Counted from the first letter of the stretch, positions 46,891 through 58,482 are shown. The stretch: 64,000 bases of DNA from Notolepis coatsorum (GCA_963971535.1 OZ020589.1:51537956-51601955), one strand, 5' to 3'. Numbers and translations are program-made. Notes: a model not told the origin generated them from the letters alone.

Positions 46891-47211
46891 TGTTCATGTC
46901 CTCTCACTCATTTCCGAGTATTTCATTATTGTTTTAGCTTTTCTTTTGAATTTGGAGAGGTTATTTTAATTGACCGTCGGGAGCTATAACTTCAAGCAGC
47001 CATCTCGTGTGCCTCTCCCTACGGAAGCCGGCAAAGGCTTTTTTAAATGTTTTAATTTGTATTTGTTTGTGCCCGCAGTCAGGCCACTGAACTCCGAAGC
47101 AGGCCAGGTCAGTATACGTGTTTCTATTTGCGCGGAGATGTGCTCTCATATAAGTTCAGGCAAGCAGGCAGGAATGATGAGTTAACTTGTCATTCACAAC
47201 CCAGCGCGCCT

Positions 47212-47229
47212 GAGGCCTGCGCAGGCCTC
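47212..47229. repeat. perfect 18-bp GC-rich palindrome
   Basis: gaggcctgc is followed directly by gcaggcctc. It lies just upstream of the gag-like fragment. Confidence 0.85.
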
Positions 47230-47280
47230 GCCAATCTCAAACAAAGCCTATTGATTTAAATCATGATGAGATCGACTGCC

Positions 47281-48797
47281 GAAACCCGAGAGATATGAAC
47301 GTTTTGGATAGCTCTAGAATGAGTGAAAACGAACGTCGGACTGAAATTGAAAGAATGAGATGAAAGCAGGGCGCAATCAGAGGTGTTACTACGCACGTTT
47401 TGAATCAGATGGACATTGAAATTGACATGGAAACTCCAAATGTTGATCACTTGAGCACTTTATTGGATGTACTGGGAGTTAAAGAAGACAGTTTGTTGGA
47501 ACCTGACCATGAAATAGAACAGCTGTGTCCTGAGCCCCCTGCTGTGCTCACTCTACACACACGACTGTGTGGCCAAGTTCAGCTCCAACTCCATAGTGAA
47601 GTTTGCAGACGACACGTGGTGGTGGGGCTGATCTCGGACAACGACGAGAAGGCCTACCGGGAGGAGGTTGAGGTACTGGAACGCTGGTGCCAGGACAACA
47701 GCCTGCTCCTGAACATTGGTAAAACCAAGGAGCTGATCGTGGATTATAGGAGAGGACAGCAGGAGACACACACACCACTGAGGATAAACAAGGCTACCGT
47801 GGACAGGGTGAGCAGCTTTAAGTACCTGGGGGTCCACATCTCAGAGGATCTGACATGGTCAACACACATAGACACAGTCGTAAAAAATGCGAAGCAGCGC
47901 CTCTACCACCTGAGACAGTTAAGGAAGTTCTGGGAAGATACTCCAGTCCTTCTACTCTGGAGCTGTAGAGAGTATCTTGACTGGAAACATCACTGCCTGG
48001 TATGGTAACAGCACGGCACAGGACAAGAAGGCCCTACAGAGAGTGGTGTGCTCAGCCGAGCGTACCACGGGTATTGCACTACCTCCCCTGCAGGTTCTAT
48101 ACAACAAGAGGTGCAAATCCAGAGCCTGCAGAATAATGAAAGACCCTCACCACCCCAATAACAGCCTGTTTCAGCTGCTGAGGTCAGGCAGACACCTGCG
48201 AACCCCAGCTACTAGGACAGAGAGGCTTCGGCTCAGCTTCTTCCCCCAGGCCATCAGAGCCTTGAACACTGAACACTGAGTGCCACAGAACACTGAACTC
48301 TCCACACACAAGCGCACATGAGCACACACACGACACGCACGCTGTACACGCTCGCACACTAGCAGCACTTTAACATGAGTAAGCACACACTCATGATGCA
48401 CACGCCCACACTTATGGCCACAAAGGAAGGGTCACTTTAAAAATAGTATAGCAACAGTAACAGTGTATTGCACTACCAAGGGACCTAGCATGTCCTCCAT
48501 GCTCTGTAAATAACTATGTACATATACCGAGATGCCCCACTATGTTACCTGTTTATTGCACAATGTTGTTTTATTGGATTCTATTATATGTTGTACCACT
48601 GTATTGCACATCGTTGCGGGCAAGACCACCCGCATTTCATTGTATACTTGTATGCCGTGACAAATAAAACTCTTGACTTGACTTGAGCTATAACTCTGAC
48701 GGATGATTTGGATGCTGATATTGAAGCCGCAGAGATGAAAGGAACGCATCATTATGTTATGTATACTGAATCGACTAGATCACAGAGAGCGCCAGTG
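47281..48797 (+). pseudogene. gag-like coiled-coil fragment split by an L2-like LINE
   Basis: Before the LINE (47311-47526) one frame reads MSENERRTEIERMR, stop, KQGAIRGVTTHVLNQM, then HLSTLLDVLGVKEDSLLE and PDHEIEQ. After it (48702-48797) the style resumes with ITLTDDLDADIEAAEMKG and stops. A K-x-G-x-x-R-x-x-T start, a charged helix and an acidic D-D-x-L-D-A-x-I-E-x-A-E close resemble the N-terminal gag part of BEL/Pao-type elements. One in-frame stop is present. The assignment rests on motif style alone. Confidence 0.5.
47528..48696 (+). pseudogene. L2-like LINE, RT palm to 3' end
   Basis: Starts inside the palm: VLSPLLCSLYTHD and KFADD (47599-47613, motif C), then a 1-bp loss shifts the frame. 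It continues as LERWCQDNSLLLNIGKTKEL, FKYLGVHISEDLTWSTHID, then (second frame) GNITAWYGNSTAQDKKAL, SAERTTGIALPPLQVLYNKR and ERLRLSFFPQAIRALN. The 3' UTR ends gccgtgacaaataaaactc followed by TTGAC units. Same clade as 30451-31440. Confidence 0.85.
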
Positions 48798-49147
48798 AAG
48801 TAGAGAAATGTAATGTAACTGCACCGGTAAACTTCTATATAAAGGACACTTTCGTATTATAACCCAACGTTTGGACAATCCATTATTTGGAAAGTAGTTA
48901 TTCTACACTTTGGTGTAGTGTATAAAACTTGTATGGTCTGTGTTTTGTGACAGCGTCGCTGTCCATGGTGCTGAAGGTCGCATTTATACTAGTGTATCCT
49001 CTACAGTCGTCATATTTTTCACAAATCTTTATTTAGCAGTCCAGTTTCTCCGGGCAGTAGCGTATAGCATTTGTTCACGCTATGTCACTACTTGGGTCTA
49101 AAAATAGCTATACTACAGAGAACGCTACTAGCTACTGCCCAACACTG

Positions 49148-50056
49148 GGAGCCAGTGCAGGTCCCTAAGAAGTGGGGTGACATGGGCTGACTTCGGTAGG
49201 TTTGAGATCAGGCGGGCCGCTGCATTCTGAATGAGTTGAAGAGGCTTGGTGGCAGTGGCCGGAAGGCCAGCAAGCAGTGCGTTGCAGTAGTCGAGGCGGG
49301 AGGTGACTGTTGATTGGACGAGGAGTTGGGTGGCTTCTTTTGTCAGGAAGGGGCGGATCCTTCTGACGTTGATCAGGAGGAATCGGCAGGTTCTGGTTGT
49401 CGCTGCGATGTGAGCGGAGAAGTTCAACTGGTCATCGAGGACAAGACCAAGGTTCTTGGCGGTCGGGGACACGGTCACAGCTGCATTCTCGACTGTCATG
49501 GAAAGGTCGGCCAGGGAGGAGGATTTGGCCGGCAGGTGGAGCAATTCCATTTTGATTAGGTTCAGTTTGAGGTGGTTGGTAGTCATCCAGGTGGAGATGT
49601 CGGACAGATAGGCCGAGATCCGCTCAGAGACGTGGATATCGGAGCTTTTCGCTTTTGCTAAGTGAAGTGCCTCTGTAACCGCAATGAGGGCCGTTTCTGT
49701 GGAGTGACCAGTCCTGAAGCCTGACTGATTAGGGTCTAGGAGGTAATTCTGTAAGAGATAATCAGTGAGTTGGTTGGATACAGCACAAGTGTTTTAGAAA
49801 GGAAGGAGCGAAGAGAGAAAGGACGATAGTTGCCTATGGCGGTGGGGTTCATTTATGAGCGGTGTGACTCTGGCTTGTTTTAAGGAGGAGGGGACCACCC
49901 CTGAGTTGAGGGAGGAGTTGATGGTTACAGTTAGGAATGGGAGGATGTCTGGTGCTATGGTCTGGAGCAGTGGGAAGGGTAACTGATCCAGCTGGCATGT
50001 AGTTGGACGGTTCAATGTTACCAGTTTCAGGGTCTCTGCGTCTGTAATGGAAGAGA
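49148..50056 (-). pseudogene. L2-like LINE, 5' part of a split copy
   Basis: The minus strand reads ITDAETLKLVTLNRPTTCQL and TINSSLNSGVVPSSLKQARV, then (other frame) HLKLNLIKMELLHLPAKSS, AKNLGLVLDDQLNFSAHI, RLDYCNALLAGLPA and LIQNAAARLISNLPKS, ending LRDLHWLP at the hAT edge. Several frameshifts lie between. Its continuation is at 28437 downward. On the right it is cut by LTR element 2. Confidence 0.88.
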
Positions 50057-51938
50057 TGTTATGGTTTGTAATGCGACCCCAATTGCACGACACAGACAGG
50101 TAATCAGAGTTAGCCAAAACAAGGGCATGATTTATTATATACAAAAAAGCGGCACTCAGCCTTTAAGGGGGAAAAAACACCAAAGTCCATGAACACAAAA
50201 AACGCGGCACTGTGCCTTTAAGGGGCGAACAGGCAGGAATCCTCTAGAACAGGCAAAAAGTATACAGGAATCTTCTTCCTTCCGACCAGAAACACGGGCA
50301 AAAGTACACAGGACTCTTCTCGAACATGGGCATCCTCCCAACCAGAATGCTGCCGACGGGCAACGCAGCAACCAGGGGGTCCAAGGGGAATGGGGTGAGA
50401 ACACGGGCATCCTCCCGTGGAGTAATAGAGAGCGATGGCGAGCCTCACCCCAGGAACGGGTCTATGTAGAGGGAGTTGGGAAGTAGCCGGCAGGACATCT
50501 GGAGTGGGAACACTGGGATCCTCCCGTGGAGTAATAGAGAGCGAAGGCGGTGTCCCACTCCAGGAAACGGCGACAGGTGGCGATGTACAGGGGTGGCACG
50601 ACGTCTCACGCCGGAGACGCGGCAGTAGATGGTAGTAACAAGAACGACCCGACAAGGAGTGGAGGGGAGTCTGCAATACTAGTACTCTCCCGAGCTGATT
50701 GCAAACTCCTCTCAGGTGTGTGAAGCAGAAAAACGGCACGCCCCCTCGTTGGGCTGCATGCAGGATTCCTCCAGCCCTCACAGTACCCCCCCCCCCCCCC
50801 CTCAACGGGAGCCACCCGGCGACCAGCCAGGCCCGCAGGGGCGGGAACGTAGGGAATTTTTTTTCCAGAGTGGCACCAGGGAAATGACCTTGCTAGCTGA
50901 AGGGGCAGTCCTAGCAGTGGGGAACAGGGTAGCTACACACAAAGTGGAGGCCATGCTAGCTGGGGAAGCGACACATAAAGTGGGCTAGCAGAGGGAACAG
51001 GGTTAGCTGCCAGGGCATAGCTAGCTACAGGGCCTATGCTAGCTGTAAGGCTACATCAACATAGAGGCTGTGCAAGCTGCTGGAGCTAAGCTAGCAGACT
51101 GCTGGACTAGCTGAGGAAGCCGGTTAGCTGCAGGGGCTTAGCTAGCTACAGGGCCCATGCTAGCTGTAAGACTACATCAACATAGAGGCTGTGCTAGCTG
51201 GTTAGCTGCAGGGGCTAAGCTAGCAGACGGCTGGACTAGCAGAGGGGAACAAGCTAGCTGAAAAGACAGACCTAGCTGGGGGAAGCTACACAAGGGGTTA
51301 GCTGCAGGGGCTGTCTCACATACACTGTCTGTGCCGGTTGGGGTCATCGACTGGTCGGGTCGTACTGTTATGGTTTGTAATGCGACCCCAATTGCACGAC
51401 ACAGACAGGTAATCAGAGTTAGCCAAAACAAGGGCATGATTTATTATATACAAAAAAGCGGCACTCAGCCTTTAAGGGGGAAAAAACACCAAAGTCCATG
51501 AACACAAAAAACGCGGCACTGTGCCTTTAAGGGGCGAACAGGCAGGAATCCTCTAGAACAGGCAAAAAGTATACAGGAATCTTCTTCCTTCCGACCAGAA
51601 ACACGGGCAAAAGTACACAGGACTCTTCTCGAACACGGGCATCCTCCCGACCAGAATGCTGCCGACGGGCAACGCAGCAACCAGGGGGTCCAAGGGGAAT
51701 GGGGTGAGAACACGGGCATCCTCCCGTGTAGTAATAGAGAGCGATGGCGAGCCTCACCCCAGGAATGGGTCTATGTAGAGGGAGTTGGGAAGTAGCCGGC
51801 AGGACATCTGGAGTGGGAACACTGGGATCCTCCCGTGGAGTAATAGAGAGCGAAGACGGTGTCCCACTCCAGGAAACGGCGACAGGTGGCGATGTACAGG
51901 GGTGGCACGACGTCTCACGCCGGAGACGCGGCAGTAGA
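50057..51938 (-). mobile_element. non-autonomous LTR retroelement 2, partial
   Basis: The LTR at 50057-50782 (tgttatggtttgtaatgcg ... ccctcaca) is repeated from 51366 to about 51938, where it breaks off into a 42-bp minisatellite. The internal region 50783-51365 starts gtaccccc (minus-strand polypurine tract) and is filled with gctagctgcagggg units. It is a diverged relative of element 1 and is inserted in the L2-like LINE. The two LTR copies are very similar. Confidence 0.7.
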
Positions 51939-52310
51939 TGGTGAGGTCAGAGACAAGATGCAGGCAGGCAACAAGTAGACAGGTGAGGTCAGAGACAACA
52001 GGCAGGCAACAAGTAGACATGTGAGGTCAGAGACAAGAGGCAGGCAACAAGTAGGCAGGTGAGGTCAGAGACAAGAGGCAGGCAGGCAACAAGTAGGCAG
52101 GTGAGGTCAGAGACAAGAGGCAGGCAGGCAACAAGTAGGCAGGTGAGGTCAAAGACAAGAGGCAGGCAGGCAACAAGTAGGCAGGTGAGGTCAGAGACAA
52201 GAGGCAAGCATGTAACAAGTAGACAGGTGAGGTCAGAGACAAGAGGCAAGCAGGTAACAAGTAGGCAGGCAACAATTAGGCAGGTGAGTTCAGAGACAAC
52301 AGGCAGATGA
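51939..52310. repeat. 42-bp minisatellite, about 9 copies
   Basis: Units such as gaggtcagagacaagaggca with ggcaggcaacaagtaggcag. It is the same array type as 27850-28050, 24 kb away. Confidence 0.9.
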
Positions 52311-52595
52311 GGTCAGCAGGCGACACACAGGAAGCTGAGGTTAGCAGGCGACAAATAGACAGATGAGGTCAGCAGGTGACAAATAGGCAGATGACGTCAG
52401 CAGACGGTAGACAGGAAGATGAGGTCAGCAGGCGGCAGACAGGAAGATGAGGTCAGCAGGTGACAGACAGGAAGATGAGGTCAGCAGGTGACAGACAGGA
52501 AGATGAGGTCAGCAGGCGACAAATAGACAGATGAGGTCAGCAGGTGACAAATAGACAGATGAGGTCAGCAGGCGGCAGGCAGATAAGGAGTGGTC
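52311..52595. repeat. 28-bp minisatellite related to the 42-bp array
   Basis: Units of gatgaggtcagcaggtgaca with gacaggaa. The shared gatgaggtcag core suggests it arose from the preceding array by rearrangement. Confidence 0.85.
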
Positions 52596-52804
52596 CTGGA
52601 CACGAGTTTCAAGCTAACAAAACCAAGACATAAAGACATTGACTAGGCTAGGATCTAGGAGTGCTAATACCACGAGAGGCTGAAACACTCTGACAAGGAA
52701 TGGGTGGAGAACCAGGCTTGATAACAGGAATGGTGATGAGCTAATGGTGTGTGTCCTTCCTCTGAACCAGGTTGTAACACCATCCATCCATGCATCCATC
52801 CTTT

Positions 52805-54234
52805 CAATTGATTGATTGATTGAAAACTTTATTAACAGATTGCAGAATGGGTACAGTACAGCTCAATACATACAATTGTTAAGGGGATGCAGACCAGAGA
52901 AAGACTTTCGTCTTGTTTACATCAGGGTCCCCCATTTTCAATTCATCATAACATATATGACATACATGACATACAGATAGACAGTACTGCTACATCTATA
53001 CATTTATGACATACCAGATTTGCAAATACAGTACTGTTTGTGATACAAAAAGAGTCCAGAAAAGAGAGTATATACATTTGACGTAGAAACTGTACATTGG
53101 AGGAGGTTGGGTAGGTGGGGTGGGGTGGGGTTGGGTGGGTGGGTGGGGGGGGGACTGTACATTGGAGGTGGTTGGGTAGGGGGGGGACGACGACGACACT
53201 GTACACTGTACAAGCAAAACTGTACATTAGAATATTGACAAAGCCATACTTGGTCATTTACTGTACATTGGAGGGGGTTGGGTTAGGACATTTGCAGGGG
53301 CCAGTTTCGAATTGCAGTCTCCCGTAGGTGTTCTTTGAGAGTGGTTTTGAAAGTGGGTAGTGATTCACATTCCTGTACAGCTTTGGGTAGGGCGTTCCAC
53401 ATTGATGTGGCATAATTGCGAAACGTGTTTGGTCCCTTGTTTGAGCCGAATCTGGGTTTAACATGATTTGTGGAGCTCCCTCTGGTGTTGTGATCGTGGT
53501 ATTCACTGACCTTTGGGAAGTATTTTGACATGTACATGGGTACCTTGGTCGTGTAGTGTATCTTGTAGACCAGGCCCATTGCAAGTTGCTGTACTCTGTC
53601 GTCTACTCTAAGCTATCCTAGGTTGTCAAAGTGGGCAGGGGTGAGGTGGGTTCTAGGAGTAAGGTCAAGCAGTAGTCTGACCAGTTAGTTTTGAGATGTT
53701 TGTAATTTTGTTTTTAGTGCCTTTGAGGTGCTTTGGTACGATGAGGTGCAAGCATAGTCGTAGTACCCTTGAATGAGTGCTCCTGCCAGAGTCTTCAGGG
53801 TATTCTTGTTTACCAGAGAGGAGATCCGGTACAAGAATCGAGTTCGTTGGTTGACATTTTTTATTACATTGGATGCCATTTTGTCACAAGAAAGATTAGC
53901 CTCTAGGATGGAACCCAGGTAGGTAATTTCATCTTTCCTTGTGACAATATTGTCACCCACTGTAACTGAGAAGCCGTCGGTCTTGCTGAGTTTGTTATTT
54001 GAACCGAAGAGAATGGACTCTGTTTTGCCCATGTGTAATGATAGTTTGTTATCAGCGAGCCATAATACAGATTTTGCCTAGTTCTGAGCTGAGGGTTTTT
54101 TCAACCTGTAACTTGTTCTTGTCAGAGACCAGCAGGGCTGAGTCGTCCACACTCAGGAACAAGTTGCAGTCACAAGCTGACGACATGACATTTGCATAAA
54201 TTAGGAACAGTAGCGGTCCTAGTAATCCCTTCAT
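52805..54234 (-). pseudogene. family A LINE: longest copy, RT to 3' tail
   Basis: The minus strand reads GPLLFLIYANVMSSACDCNL and LFLSVDDSALLVSDKN (motif C region with VDD), then MGKTESILFG, EITYLGSILEANLSCDKM, RTRFLYRISSLVNKNTLKTL and, in another frame, YHDHNTRGSSTNHVKPRF and NTFRNYATSMWNALPKAVQ. A 3' UTR follows to 52805 and ends in (ATTG)n. The style is CR1/Jockey-group. This copy shows that the short tails scattered through the window are 5'-truncated copies of one LINE. Truncated at 54234, with frameshifts. Confidence 0.85.
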
Positions 54235-54468
54235 CCATCCATCTATTCATCATTCTGTCCATCTATATAGCCTTATCTTGCTTAAAATTTTTAAGTAAAA
54301 AGTACTAATCGACCACAAGAAAAAAGGTACATAATGTATGTTATGTTATAGCCATAAGTAGTATATGTACATATGTTATGTGTACAATGTATACATATTA
54401 CAAATAAGTACATATATTGCATATTCAAAAAATATAAGACTTTAAAGTTTTCATAAAATAAACCCAGA

Positions 54469-54521
54469 GCGCCCACATGAGAGGCAAGTGCTTTTACCTC
54501 AAGGCTACCAAGACACACTTT
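54469..54521 (-). repeat. tRNA-like sequence (SINE head or tRNA relic)
   Basis: Reverse complement reads tggtagccttgaggtaaaag, then cacttgcctctcatg and gggcgctctgggttt. The layout matches the D-arm, anticodon-arm and T-arm start of a tRNA such as Ala, with an A-box-like segment. The B box is poor. Confidence 0.4.
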
Positions 54522-54536
54522 TCCAATAGCCTCGCT

Positions 54537-54665
54537 CAAACCCTAACCTTAAGCTTAACCACACTGTTCCCTTAAACTAACCGTTGAACCCAAACCCTAA
54601 TCTTAACCCTAACTTTATATCTTAACCATAACCATTAAACGTTAAAGCAAACCATAACCATAGTA
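54537..54665. repeat. degenerate telomere-like (TAACCC)n tract
   Basis: Words such as aaaccctaacctt, aaaccctaatcttaaccct and aaccataacc recur. Units are degenerate, so this is an old interstitial array, not a telomere. Confidence 0.7.
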
Positions 54666-54673
54666 ATGCTGTG

Positions 54674-54720
54674 TTCAGGGTGGCTTAGTCTAGTGGTGAG
54701 AGCACTCACCCGCGATCCTA
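54674..54720 (+). repeat. tRNA-like sequence (SINE head or tRNA relic)
   Basis: ggtggcttagtctagtggtg followed by agagcactcacccgcgatcc resembles the 5' half of a tRNA: an A box matching TGGCNNAGTNNAGTGG, then an anticodon-stem-like segment. The T-arm is not clear. Confidence 0.45.
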
Positions 54721-55047
54721 GATCACAAAACCTGGCAGATATATATCAGCAAACATGATTTGATCATTATTTTAGTTTTATTGGCATCGGTCAGATGAGC
54801 AGAACTGGCCAGATTTCAAAAAGAGATTATTATATTAAATTTTAGCTGCACAGGTTTCTGTGTTGTTCTTTTTTGTGAGGTACTTGCATGTGCATGACAG
54901 CATTGAAATAGACTGCAGAAACAGAAATACAGGCAAATCATTTAACATTTTAGAGAGTTTACAAGTCGTGTCACTTTCAGTATGTACACACCATATACCA
55001 TATTGATATTGGTGAATATCAGTTCAGTGCACCCCCAAATGTAACTC

Positions 55048-55109
<62 letters not shown>

Positions 55110-56804
55110 TTACTATAAAAGGAGAATCCATATTAAAACAGAATTCATACATTTTAGACTAATCTAGGTTTGTGAACATGAACAGTTCTCTAGCTAGAAG
55201 TGTAGTATCCGAAACTTGTTGATGCCGTATGCTTCAGACGCTCTCAAACTTTGAATCCTCCCGTTCCATATCCACGCACAAGAAAAGCACCGACCACGAA
55301 GTAGTATCAACTATTTAATGTCCAACTCGGTTACACGTTCTTGTTTCCTAATTATATATAGAGCAGCGAGATTAACAAAGTTTATCCAGGGAAATATAGA
55401 GAGAGAGAGAGGTCTAAAAACTGTCTGGCTCCACTCTCTCATCACTTGGCCTGACCACCGGTACAATCTGTGTTGTTTTCTTTCTAAACCAAAGCTGTCA
55501 CCTTGCCGCAGCTGACAGTAATCAATGACATCACCGTTATCCTGTCAAACTAAAAGTCCCTCAGCCTATCAGCCAAATATCCTGTAAGAAACAAACTAAC
55601 AACAAAGAAAACATTCTTACTGATAGACATGGATTGTCTTAGATATTACTTCTGTAATAATAATATCTATCTATTTATCCTATGAAATACAGGGCCAAAA
55701 TGCTTTTCTATTAACTGCTATTAACTGAAATTACTCTTAATTACCAGACTAGGCATTTAGGCACCTACAAGAAGCAAGAGGCAATTTCTAGAGCTGCTCT
55801 ATTGAGAGTGAATGGGAGACTTTGATCACACAGTGACAGTATGATTGTATCCTAGGCTAATTTGTAACCGCTTGTGCTACAATGACATACAGCGTCTTTG
55901 GATGTAAGAGCTCAAACAAACCTAGCATGAAGCACAAAGTCAGTCAGTTAACTGTGAATGTGCCAGATCCAAGGTTTTGTGTTTTGATCATTTTATTTTG
56001 GTCCCCTGACAAGGGAAAGTTGGTCACTGTTGCTAAGCAATGGTGATCCCGGCTCGCTTCCTTCCAACATCCATCCACCATTATGAGTGACAGTTCATGT
56101 CTGACCTTGTTTATGCTCAGATAAAAAGGGAATCAATGACTGTAGTGGTGGAGAGTGTGTTGAAGTGGTTGAGTAGCTAAAGGAACATGTGTAGTGGTTA
56201 CAATGCAACAGGCGATCACAATACATGTAAATGTGTACATTTATTAATATTTTTCTATATTAGGGTTAATTAGGATTCATCGATTTCCAATTTAATTATG
56301 ATTTTTGCTTCCCATGATCATGAAAACAATGTTGTAAATGCAGTGCACCCTTCTTTCACAGTGTATTTCAAGGATTATATTCTATATTGCAGGTGAAGAT
56401 AGAGGTATTCCATCTTGTCACAGTGCATGGTTGGAAATCAATGTTGTATAACACAGAGTACAGCCCTATAGTCTCTGCCGTCAGTAGAGAGGGTTGATAT
56501 TAAACCATGGCATAAGGAGTGTGTTGGTCTTTAGGTGAAATTATTGTCTTTTTATTTTTCTTAACTCAATCAATGCCATCCACGTAGTAGTACGTTTTTG
56601 GATTGTTTGATCTTTTTACTTTGACCCCCGCTCTACAGACTTGCCCGGAGCGATCTGCATCACTTTGGCACATCCACATACACTAGAACTGCAATGCCGA
56701 TCGACTATCACCAGGTGGCAGTGTCGTCTGTGTCTGAACTGGAATGGCTTGGTGTTGATACGCGGCCTCCTCTTTTTTTCTTTTTGGTAGGGGCCCCTCC
56801 TACT
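54721..56804. other. unassigned sequence
   Basis: Contains one (GA)n tract (55050-55107) and a weak CTCF-like word (caccaggtggcag near 56710). No coding motif, terminal repeat pair or RNA gene recognised in about 2 kb. Confidence 0.4.
55050..55107. repeat. (GA)n microsatellite
   Basis: About 29 uninterrupted units. Confidence 0.96.
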
Positions 56805-56812
56805 GCTTGAAC

Positions 56813-57702
56813 CAGCGTTTCCGTTAGCCGGTAATTACCGGTATTTGACCGGCAAAATCTGTTGAAGTCCGACATATTTAATCTCTCCGGTCTTAATGTC
56901 CGGTGAAAATAATTCCCTGAGTCTAAGCACAATTTGATTATTTGAATTGTATTAAAATAGGCTAAAATTAAATAGCCTATGCGATGAACGAAACGATCAT
57001 TACATTTGTTTCCTCGTTGCTTCTAATAATGACAACGACGTTGTCAGCGAGAGCTTAGTGCTGGGTGTGCAAACTTTTGTGAAGCTGCAGAGCCGGAGCA
57101 GCAGCAGCAGCACAATGCAGTATTCCAGCAGTACTCCAATTCAGCCATTTTCAGCCAATGTTGGGTGGGGGGCGCTGCTGTGCGGTTCCCAGAAAAGAGC
57201 CAATAACAGCTGAATCAGCTGCTCTGCAGCGCCATACTCTTTGCAAATAAGTCGTTGCGAGGTGGAGAGAGTCGTCACGCAAACCACGATAATGTTGCCG
57301 TCTCTCTGCTTTCTCAGTTCTTCGCTTGATATAATTAATACAAATGTCCAATATAACGGAATTCGTTAGCTCATAAAAATGTGATTATAACAGACTGCTG
57401 TTTAGTGTCGGACCGACTGCCCACATACGCGGTCTATTTTATTTCAAGTCAGCAGCAGCACGGAGTATCGAGGGACTTATTTTATTTGGAATATATTAAT
57501 GACTGTATACGCAAAAGTAGCCTAGTTTTAAGTAATAATATTATAAATCTACATGCCTTGAGGATGACATTCTTTATATAGCCTGCCTATCAATTGTTTT
57601 AAAGCTCAATAAACTATGACCGGAATTAATCTCATTTGTCCGGTAGATTGAAATCTTGCAGGTCACGGAGACCGGCAACAATTTTTTCTAACGGAAACCC
57701 TG
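56813..57702. mobile_element. hAT-type DNA transposon, non-autonomous
   Basis: The duplication GCTTGAAC lies at 56805-56812 and 57703-57710. Ends are cagcgtttccgttag and, read inward, cagggtttccgttag. Terminal regions carry taccggtaattaccgg. It is the same family as 60730-61701 but in the opposite orientation. Confidence 0.93.
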
Positions 57703-57710
57703 GCTTGAAC

Positions 57711-58482
57711 ATAGATTCACATTGATCGCCCCGAAATTCCGTTGCCTAAGCGCATTTTACCATTGAAACGTGTATAGACATATACACTAGTAATCGCGAT
57801 GGCGATGAGATCACTTGGAATTATTCTTCTTGGAATACCTTCTGGCTAAGGTAAGGTATATTCTATGTCTATTGGACTGAATCTGAAACGTGTTTTTCTA
57901 ACTATCACAGTTATGTGTTTCACCGGACGAAAAACATGCTCGGCAAACACGATCACAGTTTTGAGTTAAAACGACCCCCCCCCCCCCCCCTTGATGATTT
58001 TGTATACATGTATACATTTTGTAACATACATGTTATATACCTTTGATTTGGGAGTATTTGGGGTTTCAGGGGATCAACCAGAACGGTTTGGGTTTATTGC
58101 ATTGTTTGGGTTTATTGCATTGCTCGTTTCATCTCGCAATCTATGGAAAAAGACTGGATTATCTTGGAAATGCGCAATGTTTAGCGTGTAATAAACTACA
58201 AACTACAGCGTGTAGAAACAAACAATTTTTCCCATGTTGCACTACAAGTAATGTCTGTCAAAATGAGCCACACCATGTCTCCACAGCTATAATACAGAAC
58301 ACACACACAGCTTCGCAAACATAGTGAAACGACCGCGGAAACAACTATCAAGCTGGCAATCTAGCGGTAAAGATAAGCGATACACACGGCACTGAACGAT
58401 TGATTAACAACTGGCTATGTGGCAAGATGCACATCGGCATGGCTAGTTAGTCCATGTCGTTCAGTCTTGATGTAAACATACT
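57711..58482. other. unassigned sequence
   Basis: A C-run (57975-57990) and a short tandem gtttgggtttattgcatt repeat (58086-58124). The frame at 58043-58324 shows no recognisable domain. Confidence 0.4.

Larger units (their letters stand above)
40934..46975 (-). mobile_element. Tx1/L1-like LINE, near full length
   Basis: ORF1 (46890-45814) and a broken ORF2 (44311-40934) lie in the correct order on the minus strand, with a hAT in the spacer between them. Both the L1-type ORF1 (coiled coil plus RRM) and the endonuclease-RT ORF2 are present. The 5' UTR extends beyond 46890; exact ends and target duplication were not fixed. Confidence 0.85.
28438..49147. mobile_element. 20.7-kb hAT-type insertion with nested elements
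   Basis: The left end starts cagtgatgggcaagctac. The right end read inward starts cagtgttgggcagtagcta. The 8 bp outside the ends are GGAGCGAG (28430-28437) and GGAGCCAG (49148-49155), a 7/8 match. Outside these lie two pieces of one L2-like LINE whose codons join without loss across the duplication. From memory, fish genomes carry a hAT family with ends of exactly this style. No transposase was recognised in the backbone; most of the length is later insertions (BEL/Pao, Tx1/L1, L2, TTAA element, smaller hATs). Confidence 0.8.

Noticed and set aside
54674..54720. Functional tRNA gene
   Set aside because: The T-arm and B box are not convincing and the acceptor stem does not pair; better read as a SINE head or relic.
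56709..56723. CTCF site caccaggtggcag
   Set aside because: Three mismatches to the core consensus; too weak to list as a site.
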